Translations under genes and position numbers: made by a program | In this document: positions 10,980-22,166 of the stretch, one piece after another | Layout: every line of letters begins with the position of its first letter | Position numbering within the stretch: position 1 is the first letter of the stretch | Notes under the pieces: model-generated | The model's database searches: none | Told to the model about the DNA's origin: nothing | Seen by the model: the letters and a program-made list of their open reading frames with translations, nothing else | From: Begonia masoniana | Taxonomy: Eukaryota > Streptophyta > Magnoliopsida > Cucurbitales > Begoniaceae | Direction: 5' to 3' | Assembly: GCA_022432975.1 (NCBI GenBank) | Contig: CM039503.1 | Location: forward strand, 44,286,655-44,350,654 | Length of the DNA: 64,000 nucleotides

Positions 10980-11499
10980 AGAAGTGAGTATTTGGTTTTG
11001 TCGTTTTGTGATCGTGGATACTAGGGGTTACTGTCGTTCGAAGGATTCGATTGGTGGACGCGAGCGGTGGTTGTGAGTAGTCGACATGTCGTTCGACTAA
11101 CACTGTTTAGCGGTGGATGCCTTCTATTTCCGTCTCTACTGCTGAGACCATGTTGTTTCTGCTTCTGCCGTTGACACTGTTTAGCGGTGGATGCCTTTTG
11201 TTTCTATTTCTATCGCTGGAACTGTTCAGCGGTGGACGAGTTCTTTTTTGTTTTGTTTTCTTTCAAACAACAGTTCTAAATATTTTAATTATTTATTGAA
11301 TGTCGTTTTATACGAAAAATGTTCCGCTGCAAGTTTTTACGTTTTAAGGATCAATTTTGATAATTACGCTGCAAGTTTTTACGTTTAAGGATCAAATTTT
11401 GATTTTTGAGTGAAATTTTAGGATTTTCTCGAAATGTCATAGTATGGTTCAGTGTTATGAGTAACTAACAGGGTTTTTATAACACGAGACGTTACAGTT

Positions 11500-11510
11500 T
11501 GGTATCAGAG
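11500..11510 (+). other. T1 primer-binding site
   Basis: TGGTATCAGAG three bases after the LTR end, complementary to the 3' end of plant initiator Met-tRNA, the usual primer for minus-strand DNA synthesis. Confidence 0.92.
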
Positions 11511-11651
11511 ACATTCAGTTAAACCGTTCAAAAGATTACTCATTAATGGCAATCGTTGCATGGAAGTACTTCAACAATTGTAAGTGTTTATGTTAACCTT
11601 AGCTATTAGATATTTAAGAGTGTAATTAACCCTGTACAAGAATCTAGTAAG

Positions 11652-12388
11652 ATGTCTAGACGACCAAGAAGACCAAGAGTACTAAGAGAGATACCAAATC
11701 CGAGACGTGAGGAGGATCCTAGTGTAATTAGGCAGCTAACAGATTTGGTGCATCAGCAGACCGATTTGGTTCGTCAGCAGTCCGATCAGCTAGGAGTATT
11801 GTTGAATCGAGAAGTACAAGGAAGTGCTAACTCGAGTTCCAGTAGTGAGCATTCAGGAGACCGATTTAGGAGGCTACAGGCGCCCACACTTGATGGAAAA
11901 TCGACCAATCCGATTGTTGCAGAGGAGTGGCTTAGAAAGATTGAGAGTATGTTCAGATGTGCCAACATCAGAGAAGGAGACAAAGTCACTTTGGCAACGT
12001 TCCATTTGGCTGGGGACGCTCAAATTTGGTGGGAAACAATAGAGACCACCGCTGATGTTCTGGCCATGTCTTGGTCACAGTTCAAGGAGATTTTCTATGA
12101 GAAATATTTTAACAGCACAGTCTAGGCTGCAAAGAAGGTAGAGTTTTTGAACTTAAAGCTAGACAAGGGTCTGTGGCAAAGTACAGTAGACAATTCGAGT
12201 CCCTGTCAAGGTTTGCTAGACATTTTGTTCACAAGAATGAGGATAAGGTGTTTCAGTTTGTGCATGGACTGAAGCCAGAAATTTATAGAGGAGTCAAATT
12301 TTATGGTATTAAAGGACTGTCATTCAGTAAAGTTGTGTCCATAGCATTGGAGGTGGAAGAAGCTGAAATGAAATGTTCTGGACCATAG
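11652..12388 (+). pseudogene. T1 gag, capsid region, broken
   Basis: Starts MSRRPRRPRV 142 bp after the PBS region. It holds a Ty3 gag capsid domain: EEWLRKIESMFRCANI, then GDAQIWWE, then WSQFKEIFYEKYFN, with further capsid blocks (YSRQFESLSRF, VHGLKP) downstream. Gag forms the virus-like particle that packages element RNA. A TAG at 12123 ends the first open stretch (157 codons). A frame change near 12160 and a TAG at 12386 follow, so no full capsid can be made. T2 has near-identical protein sequence without these particular breaks, which locates them as lesions. Confidence 0.92.
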
Positions 12389-12430
12389 GAAGCCCCGCGA
12401 AAGTTCATCCAGCCCCAACAGTAGAGAGGA

Positions 12431-13609
12431 ATGAAGAGGCCCAGTGAAGGCCAGAGTAACCAAGGAACAGGAAGGAAAGTACCAGATACAAGGAAGTTTC
12501 TCCAGTGCCCGAAATGTTTGAAGAGTCACATGGGCGAGTGCAGATTTGGGACGAGAAAGTGTTTCAATTGTGAGGAGGTTGGACACATGTACAGAGATTG
12601 CCCGAAGCCTAGAATCACCCGATGCTTCAACTGTAACAAGGTTGGCCATATCAGCAGGGACTGCCCAGCCTTAAAGAATGGCCCTGCTATGTTGAAACAG
12701 AGGATATTCTCTATGATGGAGTCAGGTGATGAAGACCAGCCTGCTGTGGTGTCAGGTACCATATTGATCAACTCTGTGCCCGCTTTTACTTTAATAGATT
12801 TTGGTGCGACACATTCATTTATAGCATCTGCGTTTGCTGTTAAGTTAGATGTACAGTTTACCCCTTCTATGCATGTGTTTAATGTTGCATTACCCTCTGG
12901 TGAACGCAGGCACTCTAACCAAGTGATGCTTGACAGTGATGTGTTAGTAGGGAACATGAGTCTACCTGCTGATCTTATTATTATGGATATGATGACATTT
13001 GATGTAATCCTAGGAATGGATTGGTTGTTTAAGCATTATGCCACAATAGATTTGAGAACTGGAATAGTTAGCTTCCAACCCCCTGGTGGTTTGAAGCATA
13101 CCTTTCAAGCCTCGAAGAAGATTAAGGAAATGTCTGTTATGGCCTCTGTCAACGCTAGACCTTCTCTATGCGGAGAGTATTTGTGCTTTTTGACCAGTGT
13201 TTTAGACACACAACTTGTAGGGAAAGCAAGCCCTCAGAATATCTTAGTTGTCCAAGATTTTCCAGAAGTATTTCTTGATGACATTCCTGGCTTGCCGCCA
13301 GATAGGGAAATTGAATTTATTGTAGATGTTTACCCAGGTGCCGAGCCTGTATCTAAGAATCCCTATAGATTAGCACCCACAGAGCTTAAGGAATTAAAGA
13401 AACAGTTAGAACAACTATTGGAGAAAGGGTTCATACGCCCAAACTTTTCACCATGGGGTGCACCAGTTCTTTTTGTCAAAAAGAAGGATGGATCAATGCG
13501 TATGTGCGTGGATTATCAAGGATTCTCGAAGATTGCGACACCCTTCACCCGGTTAACAAGGAAAAACATTAAGTATGCATGGACAGAGGGATGTGATTCC
13601 AGTTTCTAG
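12431..13609 (+). pseudogene. T1 gag nucleocapsid, protease and truncated RT
   Basis: This 392-codon open stretch starts after a CAG-to-TAG stop at 12422. It has two CX2CX4HX4C zinc knuckles ([14 protein letters not shown] and [14 protein letters not shown]), which bind RNA in the particle, preceded by a C..C..H-like block. The protease active site reads [10 protein letters not shown], with Phe where T2 has Ser (one C-to-T change), so activity is doubtful. RT begins normally ([16 protein letters not shown]...CVDY) and then jumps to GFSKIATPF. Compared with T2, 564 bp (T2 51343-51906) are missing in frame, removing the whole palm including FIDD. The frame ends at a CAG-to-TAG stop at 13607. 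Confidence 0.94.
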
Positions 13610-13612
13610 ACT

Positions 13613-14224
13613 TTGAAACAGAAGTTGACTAATGCCACAGTATTAACACTCCCTGTTGAAAATGGAAAGTTCAACATTTATTGTGACGCTTCCAAAGTTG
13701 GACTCGGTTGTGTGTTGATGCAAGATGGAAAAGTAATAGCTTATGCTTCTAGACAGTTGAAAACACACAAGAAGAATTACCCTACACACGACTTAGAATT
13801 AGCTGTAGTGGTTTTTGCACTAAAGATTTGGAGGCATTACTTGTATGGACAGTCTTGTGAGATATTTTCGGACCATAAAAGTCTGAAGTATATTTTCACA
13901 CAGAAAGAATCAAATATGAGGCAACGTAGATGGTTGGAGTTTGTCAAGGACTATGACATTGAGATTAAATACCACCTCGGCAAGGCGAATGTAGTGGCTG
14001 ATGCATTGAGTAGAGGGACGACTTCAGCCTCTGCATTGATTCTTGACATATCATTAGCCTTAGAGGCTGAATTCCAACGATTTAACCTGGAAGCTATGTC
14101 CAGTGTGTCAGCTATGCTCTCTGCCATAACCTCAAAGCCTACCATTTTGGAAAGAATAAAGGAAGCACAGGCGATTGATGCTGAGTGCAACAAGTATAAG
14201 TCATGTATGGATTCTACCGAATAA
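13613..14224 (+). pseudogene. T1 RNase H domain
   Basis: This 203-codon open stretch continues directly after the stop at 13607. It has the Ty3 RNase H blocks [53 protein letters not shown] and the connection motif VVADALSR. RNase H degrades the RNA strand after copying. The acidic residues D (YCDAS), E (DLEL) and D (FSDH) are present. The domain looks well preserved, but it is separated from a usable RT by the upstream deletion. Near 14222 the frame is lost (GAATAAG where T2 has GATAAGTTGG). Confidence 0.93.
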
Positions 14225-15080
14225 GTCAGATTTCAACTATTCTATTGATAAAATTCTCAAGTTTCGGAATAGATGGTTTGTTCCAACAGATAAAGAACTT
14301 TGAAAAAAGATCCTTTTAGAAGCTCATTCTTCTAGATTCTCTATTCATCCTGGAAGTACAAAAATGTATAGAGTCCTTAAACAACATTATTGGTGGCCAA
14401 ATATGAAAAGATGTGTGGCCGAGTATGTAGGATTGTGTTTAGTTTGCCAACAAGTTAAAGTTGAACATCAGAGGACTGCAGGAGCATTGCAACCATTACT
14501 AGTTCCCGAATGGAAATGGGAACAAATAATGATGGACTTTGTGGTAGGATTACCTAGGACAGCAAAGGAACATGATGCAATTTGGGTGATAGTAGATCAT
14601 CTAACCAAATCGGCCCATTTTCTGCCCATAAAGATCATATACTCGATGGACCGACTAGATGAGTTGTATGTGCATGAGGTTGTTAGACTACATGGAGTTC
14701 CAAGCACTATAGTTTCAGACCGAGACTCTAGATTTACATCTAAGTTCTGGAAGAGTTTACATAAAGCTATGGGTACACAGCTTAATTTTAGTACAGCTTT
14801 TCACCCTCAAACAAATGGACAATCCAAGAGAACTATTCAGACATTAGAAGATATACTTCGTGCATGCATATTAGATTTTCAAGGTTCTTGGAGTAAATAT
14901 TTATCATTGGTGGAGTTTTCTTATAATAACAGTTTTCAGGCAACTCTTGGTATGGCACCGTATGAAGCATTGTATGGACAAAAATGTAGATCTCCCTTGT
15001 ACTGGGATGAAGTTGGAGAAGCACGTTTGATTGGTCCTGACATTGTGCAACAGACCGTGGAGAAGATTGCCCTCATCTGA
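14225..15080 (+). pseudogene. T1 integrase, zinc and catalytic domains, broken
   Basis: After a frame change around 14225 the integrase reads [19 protein letters not shown] and CLVCQQVK, the H and C pairs of the HHCC zinc domain. The catalytic core follows with MMDFVVGLP (first D) and [14 protein letters not shown] (second D). The third catalytic residue is lost: the motif normally read as GQ.ERT is GQSKRT here, near 14.82 kb, a Glu-to-Lys change. The enzyme would join element DNA to the host chromosome, but without this Glu it should be inactive. The open stretch ends at TGA TAG (15078-15083), both C-to-T relative to T2. Confidence 0.93.
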
Positions 15081-15575
15081 TAGAGAATCTTGGCAGCTCA
15101 GAGTTGACAGAAAAGTTATGATGATCATAGACGTAAAGAATTGGAGTTTGAGGTAGGTGATGAAGTTTTTCTTAAGGTATCACCACTCAAAGGAGTTGTG
15201 AGATTTGGAAAGAGAGGCAAGTTGAACTCCATATATATTGGACCTTTCTCGATCATGAAGAGGATTGGAAAGACAACATATGAGTTACAATTGCGAGCCT
15301 CTATGGAAGGGATTCACAATGTGTTCCATATTTCTATGCTTAAGAAGTGTATGCGGGATCCAACTTGGGTTGTGGAACAGCAGAACATTGAAATTCATCC
15401 TACTCTTGCTTATGAGGAGAAACCAGTAAAGATCCTTGACTATGCTGTAAAAGTGTTGCGCAACAAAGAAGTTTCACTGGTGAAAGTCTTATGGCAAAAC
15501 CAAAACATAGAGGAGACAACTTGGGAGCGCCAACAAGACATGATGGACCAGCATCCGGAATTATTCAGGTATTGA
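15081..15575 (+). pseudogene. T1 integrase C-terminus with chromodomain-like tail
   Basis: From MEFEVGDEVFLKVSPLKGV (the GPF/Y-type module, with YIGPFSIMKRIG) it runs to the tail ILDYAVKVLRNKEVSLVKVLW and EETTWERQQDMM.QHPELF. That tail resembles the chromodomain of Tekay/Del chromoviruses, which bind modified histones and steer insertion into heterochromatin. This fits where these elements lie, inside one another. The final 144 codons are open. Three stops (15078, 15081 and near 15107) separate it from the catalytic core. The gene ends at 15573-15575, 35 bp before the 3' LTR. Confidence 0.88.
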
Positions 15576-15596
15576 ATTTTGAGGAAAAAATTCTTT

Positions 15597-15610
15597 TGAG
15601 GAGGATAGAT
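15597..15610 (+). other. T1 polypurine tract
   Basis: A purine-rich run (gaggaggatagat) abuts the 3' LTR start TGTAACACC at 15611. It would prime plus-strand synthesis. Confidence 0.7.
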
Positions 15611-15787
15611 TGTAACACCCGGTCTCATTGAACCAATTTACTTTATCAACTTGTAGTGTACGTTTTATAAAAAAAAAAAATAGGAGAATTAGTGATTAGG
15701 TTAATAAATGACTATGTAAGGGCATAATGGTAAATAGAGGTTTTGTGATTAATGCACTGTAGCCGCCACTATTCCCTATACTCCCTC
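15611..15787 (+). repeat. T1 3' LTR, first 177 bp
   Basis: Matches 7216 onward of the 5' LTR (TGTAACACC.GGTCTCATTGAACC), but lacks a ~31-bp stretch present at about 7345-7375. It is cut at 15787 by T3. The last five bases, ccctc, are the T3 TSD. Confidence 0.95.
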
Positions 15788-16097
15788 TGTAACGACCCCG
15801 ATGGGATCGCCACGTAAACATGACAATCGTGATCATTTACTTCTTAATTTCTACACCCTGTTCATTATTAGTATTTCTCTCTTTTTTTTTTTTAAAAAAA
15901 AACTTAGAACTTGAACTTGACTCCTTCATGTTTCTAATAACTCATTCATCGACAGGATCAGTCGATTAAGCTCGATCGTCAGTTCCAAAATATAATCGGA
16001 TAGGGAAGAAATGCCCTCAAATCACTTAACATGATTCTACTCGAGTTTGCATGGATTTGCATGCATCGGCTGGCAGGGTGTGCCCCATCCGATTTGT

Positions 16098-16278
16098 CAC
16101 GTGTACTCTACGTGACTCACTTATCATCGCCTAATAGAAGATATCTTCCGGTGGGCACGTGGGTTTCACATGTTCAATTATACATCGCCCAGTAGTGGAC
16201 ATCCACCGGTGAACACGAGTCAAACACGTGACTCTTTAAAATCTCACTAGATAAGAAACATCATCCGGTGAGCACGTG
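16098..16278. promoter_or_regulatory. Cluster of four CACGTG (G-box/ABRE core) sites in T3 LTR
   Basis: CACGTG occurs at 16098, 16156, 16225 and 16273, each within a degenerate ~50-70-bp repeat carrying 'catc.(t)ccggtg'. The same cluster is in the partner LTR near 23240-23420. G-boxes bind plant bZIP and bHLH factors, so stress or light control of transcription is possible. That role is inferred. Confidence 0.5.
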
Positions 16279-16977
16279 CATCGCTCATGACTTATTAAAA
16301 TCACACTCGGCCACTAACGACAAACATCGTCTACATCATCCGGTGAATAATTATACTTCTTCCACCGGTCACTAGATGATAAAATAACATTTTTCATCTT
16401 CTGGCGAAGAGATACTCTACATCATCCGATCACTAGACGACAAACCATACTTTCATCATCCGGCAACTAAACACACTTCAACTCTCACATCACCCGAGCA
16501 CTAACGACAAAATAACACTCACATCGCCCGGTATTGTAAATACTCGCATCATCCGATAACTATACGACAAACGACTTAACCCTTATCATCCGGCGAGCAA
16601 AACACTCGACATCACCGGATGACTAAAACGCTCGACATCATCCGATAGACATAATCTTCACAGACTTCAAATTTCAATGACTTAACATTCATACGTATAG
16701 AAAATCAGGGACTCGTTCAGAATACACGTAGCGGAAGACTTAAGCAAAACAGACCGTTCGATAACCCTTAAAACTAATTCCAGACTCAGAAGTTAACTCA
16801 GACAATACTAACACTATCCTACATAATTCCAGTTCTTGTATTCTTACTGACATAAGGAAGAAATAACCAGGGGTCATAATCGCCTCTCCAGTCCCGCACT
16901 GTCACATTGAGCATCCTCCAGCAACCAGCTTTAAATATCCTCTTTGAAATTAGTATCTTCAACTGTAGTCTCTTATC

Positions 16978-17679
16978 CTACAACATAAGGTTTAACTATA
17001 AGCCTAATGCTTAGTAAGGAATGCATGCTGACAGACATACATGAGTGTACAAATTAAAGAAACATAAGTTCGTAAATCTTTCTTCATTCATGCTCATTTT
17101 CATCATTTACATAGCATGTATTAAGGGAGGAAACGACGGAGAAAGACAGGGCACATGATCATTGCCAATCAGGCAATCGTAGTAACTACTGGCTCGGCCT
17201 CCACCAGTGGGAGAATTCGCGAGCCGTACTTATCATCATCTCGGCCTCCACCAATGGGAGAATTCGCGAGCCATGCTTATCATCAACTCGGCCTCCACCA
17301 GTGGGAAAATTCGCGAGCCATACTTATCATCAACTCGGCCTCCACCAGTGGGAGAATTCGCGAGCCATACTTAAACCTTGTGAACATATCATAGTCATTT
17401 CCCCCGTTCTGCGCTTAATCATGCTTACATTTGTTTTTCTTTTCATGTTCTTAACTTAATCATAAACGAGCACATAATGCATGGACACGAATTTTCACAG
17501 AGGAATGTCATACAGTATGAACGAGTAAAAACATCATGTAACTTAACATCTTCCTACCCAATTACTTCATATCATGGCAAACTACTAGTCATAATCATCA
17601 GATAAACATTTCAACAATTTTTCCTAGTATCCTATGGTGTAGGGCCCTAGTGGCCAGAAATCCTAATACATCCACTTAC
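16978..17679 (-). other. Candidate intron in T3 LTR
   Basis: On the minus strand an ATCCAG/GTAAGTGG donor (at 17679) and a TTATGTTGTAG acceptor (at 16978) lie 702 bp apart. They enclose the four 47-bp repeats. The layout is the same as in T1, T2, S2, S3 and S4. Confidence 0.4.
17193..17371. repeat. 47-bp tandem repeat, 4 copies
   Basis: Units starting ctcggcctccacca begin at 17193, 17240, 17287 and 17334; the fourth is truncated. They contain an EcoRI-like gaattc and 'gcgagcc'. The partner LTR has the same four units at about 26874-27052. Confidence 0.93.
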
Positions 17680-18391
17680 CTGGATTCCTTAGCTGAGCAG
17701 CACCTTCACTTGAGCTTTCCTCGCCTATGACATTTCATATTCGTAGTTAGAATAAAATCCTAAATAACTTAAAACTCAAAACTAGTAAGGTCCTAACTAA
17801 ATGTCATCCTAAAATATGTATTTCTTAGTCCTTTCCGCCAAGCACCTTGTGTGCGCGGTTTAAGCTCCGAAACTCTGGACATTCAGATTCAACCTAGCAG
17901 CTACTTACAGTCGGTTGTCAAAGTTCGGATTCGAATCGGTAATACTATTATCAAACTAAGATTAACAATGTTCCTATTATTACTCTGTCAATACAGAATC
18001 GGGACTTCGGGTTTCTAGCTGAAAACAGGACTCTAAATAACTACTCAACAACTACATTGTCTGAACCTTACCTCGAACGTGGGTTTTCGGAGTGAATACT
18101 GGAGAAATCGTTCGTTGGTGAAGAAGTCGCCGGCTGAGAGAGAGCTCTGGAGAGTGAAGAAATCGTGGAAGGGAGTGCGTCGGCTACAGTGGCTTGAGTG
18201 AAATTTAAAACTTTTCCTTCTTCTTTATATACTGATCTCAACTTCCAATATTACAATATTGCCACTCAACCTAGTTTAAAACCCACATGTAAATAATTAA
18301 ACTTGTCATAAAATTCTAAACCGCAAAGATTAATTATTCATGACCGTTAATATAGTTAGGAAAATTACCTAGTTGTATCTCGGGTGTTACA

Positions 18392-18405
18392 TCCACCCCT
18401 CCTTA
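18392..18405 (-). other. T3 polypurine tract
   Basis: On the minus strand aaggaggggtgga abuts the LTR end at 18391. It is the expected plus-strand primer site. Confidence 0.8.
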
Positions 18406-18432
18406 AACAAAATTTTCGTCCTCGAAAATTGC

Positions 18433-18894
18433 TCAAACAAATAACTCCAGATGTTTGTCTAGCATGTCTTGCTGTCGCTCCCATGTGGCTTCTTCAATAC
18501 CGTGGTTTGTCCATAAAACTTTCACCAATGGAATTTCTTTATTCCTTAGAGTCTTAACTGCATAATCCAATATTTGTACTGGTTTCTCTTCATATGCCAG
18601 CGTCGGCTCCAACTCAATGCCTGTTGGTTGAATAACTTGTGTCGGATCTCGTATGCATTTCCTTAGCATTGACACATGGAAGACATTATGAACTTTATCC
18701 AATGATGGGGGCAATTACAGTCTGTAAGCTGTACCACCAATTCTATCCAAGACAGGGAAGGGTCCAATAAACCGTGGAGTGAGTTTTCCTTTCTTGCCAA
18801 ATCTTAGGACTCCTTTAAATGGTGAAATCTTTAAGAACACCTCATCACCGACTGCAAACTCAAGATCCCTCCTTCTTCGATCAGCATAACTCTT
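18433..18894 (-). pseudogene. T3 integrase C-terminus and chromodomain-like tail
   Basis: In sense order this gives a GDEVFLKISPFKG module, GKLT.RFIGPFPVLDRIGG, then LDKVHNVFHVSMLRKC and the chromodomain-like tail ILDYAVKTLRNKEIPLVKVLW followed by EEATWERQQDML. It follows the integrase core in the same frame but is separated by a TAG (18895-18897). A second stop falls just before PPSLDKVHN near 18715. The final 93 codons are open. The family tail tethers the integration complex to heterochromatin. Confidence 0.9.
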
Positions 18895-20571
18895 CTATCG
18901 ACTTTGCGCCGTCATCATCCTTTTCCTGATAACAGAAATCTTATCCGACATCTGCTGCAGAATATCGGGTCCAAGAAGTTTTGCTTCACCAACCTCATCC
19001 CAATACAGAGGTGATCTACATTTCCTACCATACAATGCCTCATAAGGTGCCATACCTATGGTGGACTGGTAACTATTGTTGTAAGAAAACTCAACCAAGG
19101 GTAGATGTCTGCTCCAAGTCGTCTGAAAGTCCAACACACATGCTCTCAACATATCCTCAAGTATCTGAATAGTCCTCTCTAATTGACCATCTGTTTGTGG
19201 GTGAAAAGTAGTGCTGAAGGATAACCTTGTACCTAATGTACCATGCAAACTTCTCCAAAATCGAGAGGTAAATCTGGGATCACGATCAGAGACAATAGAT
19301 ACGGGGATTCCATGTAATTTAATGATTTCTTGCACATAGAGATCAGCAAACTGGTCCATTGTGTAAGTTGTCTTTACGGGTAAGAAATGGGCCGATTTCG
19401 TCAGTCTATCAATCACAATCCAAACACTATCATGTCCTTTAGTTGTCTTAGGTAATCCTACAACGAAATCCATTGCCACGTGTTCCCACTTCCACTCGGG
19501 GATAGGCAGAGGTTGAAGGGTACCTCCTGGACATTGGTGCTCGGCTTTAACCTGTTGGCAAACCAAACATGACTCTACATACTTAGCAACATCTCTCTTT
19601 AAGTTTGGCCACCAATAGAGTAACTTCAGGTCTCGGTACATCTTGGTGCTTCCAGGATGCACAGAAAAGGGAGACGAATGCGCCTCAGCCAAGATTAGCT
19701 TACGTAATCCTTCATCATTAGGGACATACCATCTATTTCTAAACTTCAGAATCCCATCCTTGGAAAGACTAAACTCGGAGGTGGTGTCCTTCACCTTGTT
19801 CATCATACTGTTATTCTCCTCAGAGTCCCTCTGTTGTGCTTCTTTGATCTTTTCAAAAACCATCGGTTGAATGGTCAAATCGGCAAGTAAGGTTGATAAC
19901 TCTGGAACTATCTCCAACTCAAACCTCTGAACTTCTGTCCTCAAAGGTATAGACATAGTTGACATGACGGATTGCATAGTTGCTGACATCCTGCTCAATG
20001 CGTCGGCTACAGAGTTAGCCTTACCCGGGTGATACTTGATCTCAAAGTCGTAATCCTTAACAAATTCCAACCAACGCCTCTGCCTCATGTTCAATTCCTT
20101 TTGAGTAAAGAGGTACTTCAGACTTTTATGGTCAGAAAACACCTCACACTGCTGTCCATATAAGTAGTGTCTCCAAATCTTCAAGGCAAAAATGACAGCG
20201 TCTAATTCTAAATCATGGGTGGGATAGTTCTGTTCATAACTCTTTAACTGCCTAGAGGCATACGCAACAACTTTACCCTCTTGCATCAAAACACAGCCCA
20301 AACCAACTTTAGATGCATCACAATATACGCTAAACTTTCCTTCTTCGGTTGGAAGGGTCAATACCGGGGCTGTTGTTAACTTCACCTTCAATGTCTGGAA
20401 GCTATTCTCACAAGCTTCGGTCCAAGAATATTTATTGTCCTTCTTTGTCAAATTCGTCAGGGGCTTAGCTATCAGAGAGAATCCTTTGATGAACTTTCTG
20501 TAATAGCCTGCCAATCCAAGAAAACTGCGGACTTCACTGGCATTCCTTGGTTGTGGCCAATCCTCTACTGC
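18895..20571 (-). pseudogene. T3 RNase H and integrase
   Basis: A 539-codon open stretch begins at MAGYYRKF (20514). It has the RNase H blocks [27 protein letters not shown] and [11 protein letters not shown], then VADALSR. The integrase zinc domain ([27 protein letters not shown]) and the catalytic core follow: [23 protein letters not shown] and DGQLERTIQ, so all three acidic residues are present. The core ends near [12 protein letters not shown]. It is bounded by TAG codons at 20572 (upstream) and 18895 (downstream). This is the best preserved integrase in the window. Confidence 0.95.
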
Positions 20572-21552
20572 CTAAATTTTGATCGGGTCCACAGATATTC
20601 CATTAGCAGAAACTACATGTCCAAGAAAATTGACCTTGTCCAACCAAAATTCACACTTAGACAATTTGGCATAAAGCTGGTGCTTCTTCAATGTTGTCAA
20701 AACCACTCTTAAATGTTCTGCATGGTCAGCTTCTGTCCGTGAGTATATCAGGATATCATCTATGAATACAATTACAAATTTGTCCAAATACTCCCGAAAC
20801 ACACGATTCATTAAGTCCATAAAGGCCGCAAGTGCATTGGTCAGTCCAAATGACATGACCAGGAATTCATAGTGTCCATAACGGGTTCTGAAGGCTGTCT
20901 TCGGTATATCTCCTTCCTTAACCTTCAGTTGGTAATAACCCGAACGTAAATCTATTTTCGAAAACACCTTAGCTCCTTGCAATTGGTCAAACAAATCATC
21001 AATCCGAGGTAAGGGGTACTTATTCTTAATTGTCAACTTATTTAGTTCCCTGTAGTCTATGCACATTCTAAGGGAACCATCCTTCTTCTTGACAAATAAG
21101 ACAGGTGCACCCCAAGGGGAACTACTAGGGCGTATAAACCCTTTGTCTACTAATTCCTGTAGTTGAGCTTTTAACTCCTTTAACTCAACAGGTGCCATAC
21201 GGTAAGGGTTCTTAGAAACAGGTAATGCCTCGGGGTATGTATCAATTACAAACTCTATTTCTCTATCAGGTGGTAATCCTGGCAAGTCATCCAAAAATGC
21301 CTCAGGGAACTCTCTGACTATGGGGATATCTTGTAACTCTATCTTATTCTTCACCCGGACATCCATTATGGTAGCTAAGTAACTCTCACAACCGTTTTTC
21401 AATAACCGATAAATTTCTAGTGAGGATATGATTGGTATTTTACTTATCTTAGGGATAGCTTGGAAGGAATAATGATCACCATTTGGGGGTCGAAAATCAA
21501 CCATTCCAGATCTACAACTTATTGTGGCATAATGCCTAAATAACCAATCCAT
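20572..21552 (-). pseudogene. T3 reverse transcriptase
   Basis: A 326-codon open stretch starting [11 protein letters not shown], the end of the protease region. It runs through [66 protein letters not shown] and [13 protein letters not shown] to the catalytic [10 protein letters not shown]. It ends at a TAG in VDPIKI at 20572. All palm and finger motifs of Ty3 RT are intact, including the first D (FSKIDL) and the DD pair. Upstream, a TGA replaces the Gly codon of the usual ILGMDWLF motif, a single-base change. The enzyme makes DNA from element RNA. Confidence 0.95.
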
Positions 21553-22166
21553 TCATAATATCACCTCATACCCTTTCATGTCAATTACAATCAGTTCTGC
21601 ATATAGTTTCTTACTTCCTAAGGACACAACATCTCCTTTAACAATCTGTTCAGAATGTAGAGATTTCCCTGATCGTAACATAACATCATATAGCCTTTTG
21701 GCTGGCAAAAGTTCTAAGTTGTGATTGCACACAAACAATGTTGATATAAATGAGTGCGTGGCTCCTGCATCTATAAGTGTGTGAGCAGCAAAACCACAGA
21801 TCATAATGGTACCTGTTATGACTGTATGCGGCACTGTATCCTCATCTTCCAACATGGCATAAACTCTGGGTACTACTCTTGCACGGTTCAGGTCTGGCGG
21901 TATGGGGCAGTCTCTGACTAGGTGTCCAGCCTTATCACACCTGAAACAGCGGCCAGAAAGCAACTTGCACTCACCAAGATGGTTCTTCTGGCAAGTGGGG
22001 CATAGGGGTGCCAGAGGTCTTTTTCCTTTTCCCTGGCCATCATTCTGGTTGAGGGGTCGTTGCTGTGGTCCCCTGTTCTGTTGCGGCTGCCAACCTTTGT
22101 TCTGACGTGGTGGCGGCTGAGTGTCCTTTGTGAGTTTTCTCGGCTGTTCCCGCTATGCATAAGCTG
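21553..22166 (-). pseudogene. T3 gag nucleocapsid and protease
   Basis: It contains a CXXC...H..C-like block (CPTCQKNHLGEC) and one CX2CX4HX4C knuckle (CFRCDKAGHLVRDC). The aspartic protease active site reads LIDAGATHSFIS; the usual Asp-Ser/Thr-Gly is Asp-Ala-Gly here, so either the substitution weakens catalysis or it is a lineage variant. The protease stretch is open for 136 codons and ends at TGA (21553). A stop (TAG near 22158) precedes the nucleocapsid, and the region upstream of the knuckle is Gln/Pro-rich. Confidence 0.88.

Larger units (their letters stand above)
7216..11496 (+). repeat. T1 5' LTR (4281 bp, inflated)
   Basis: The bounds are TGTAACACC at 7216 and CGTTACA ending at 11496, followed by the PBS. 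The 3' LTR of the same element totals about 2.13 kb without T3, so this copy is roughly twice as long. Nearly all the excess is the 17-bp array at 8644-10979. After the array come degenerate modules built on 'cggtgga[t/c]g' (11000-11240). Open frames in this stretch are low-complexity and not credible genes. Confidence 0.95.
15788..18391 (-). repeat. T3 3' LTR (2604 bp), complete
   Basis: On the plus strand it runs TGTAACGACCCC to CGGGTGTTACA. It contains a G-box-rich degenerate repeat field (16.1-16.7 kb), four 47-bp repeats (17193-17371) and an intron-like block. It is longer than the partner LTR, which has lost about 405 bp. I see no gene in it; the open frame at 17155-17394 is only the 47-bp repeats. 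Confidence 0.95.

Noticed and set aside
17155..17394. 79-codon open frame (and its copy at 26836-27099)
   Set aside because: It is the 47-bp repeat read in one frame; no sign of selection, and it lies within an LTR.
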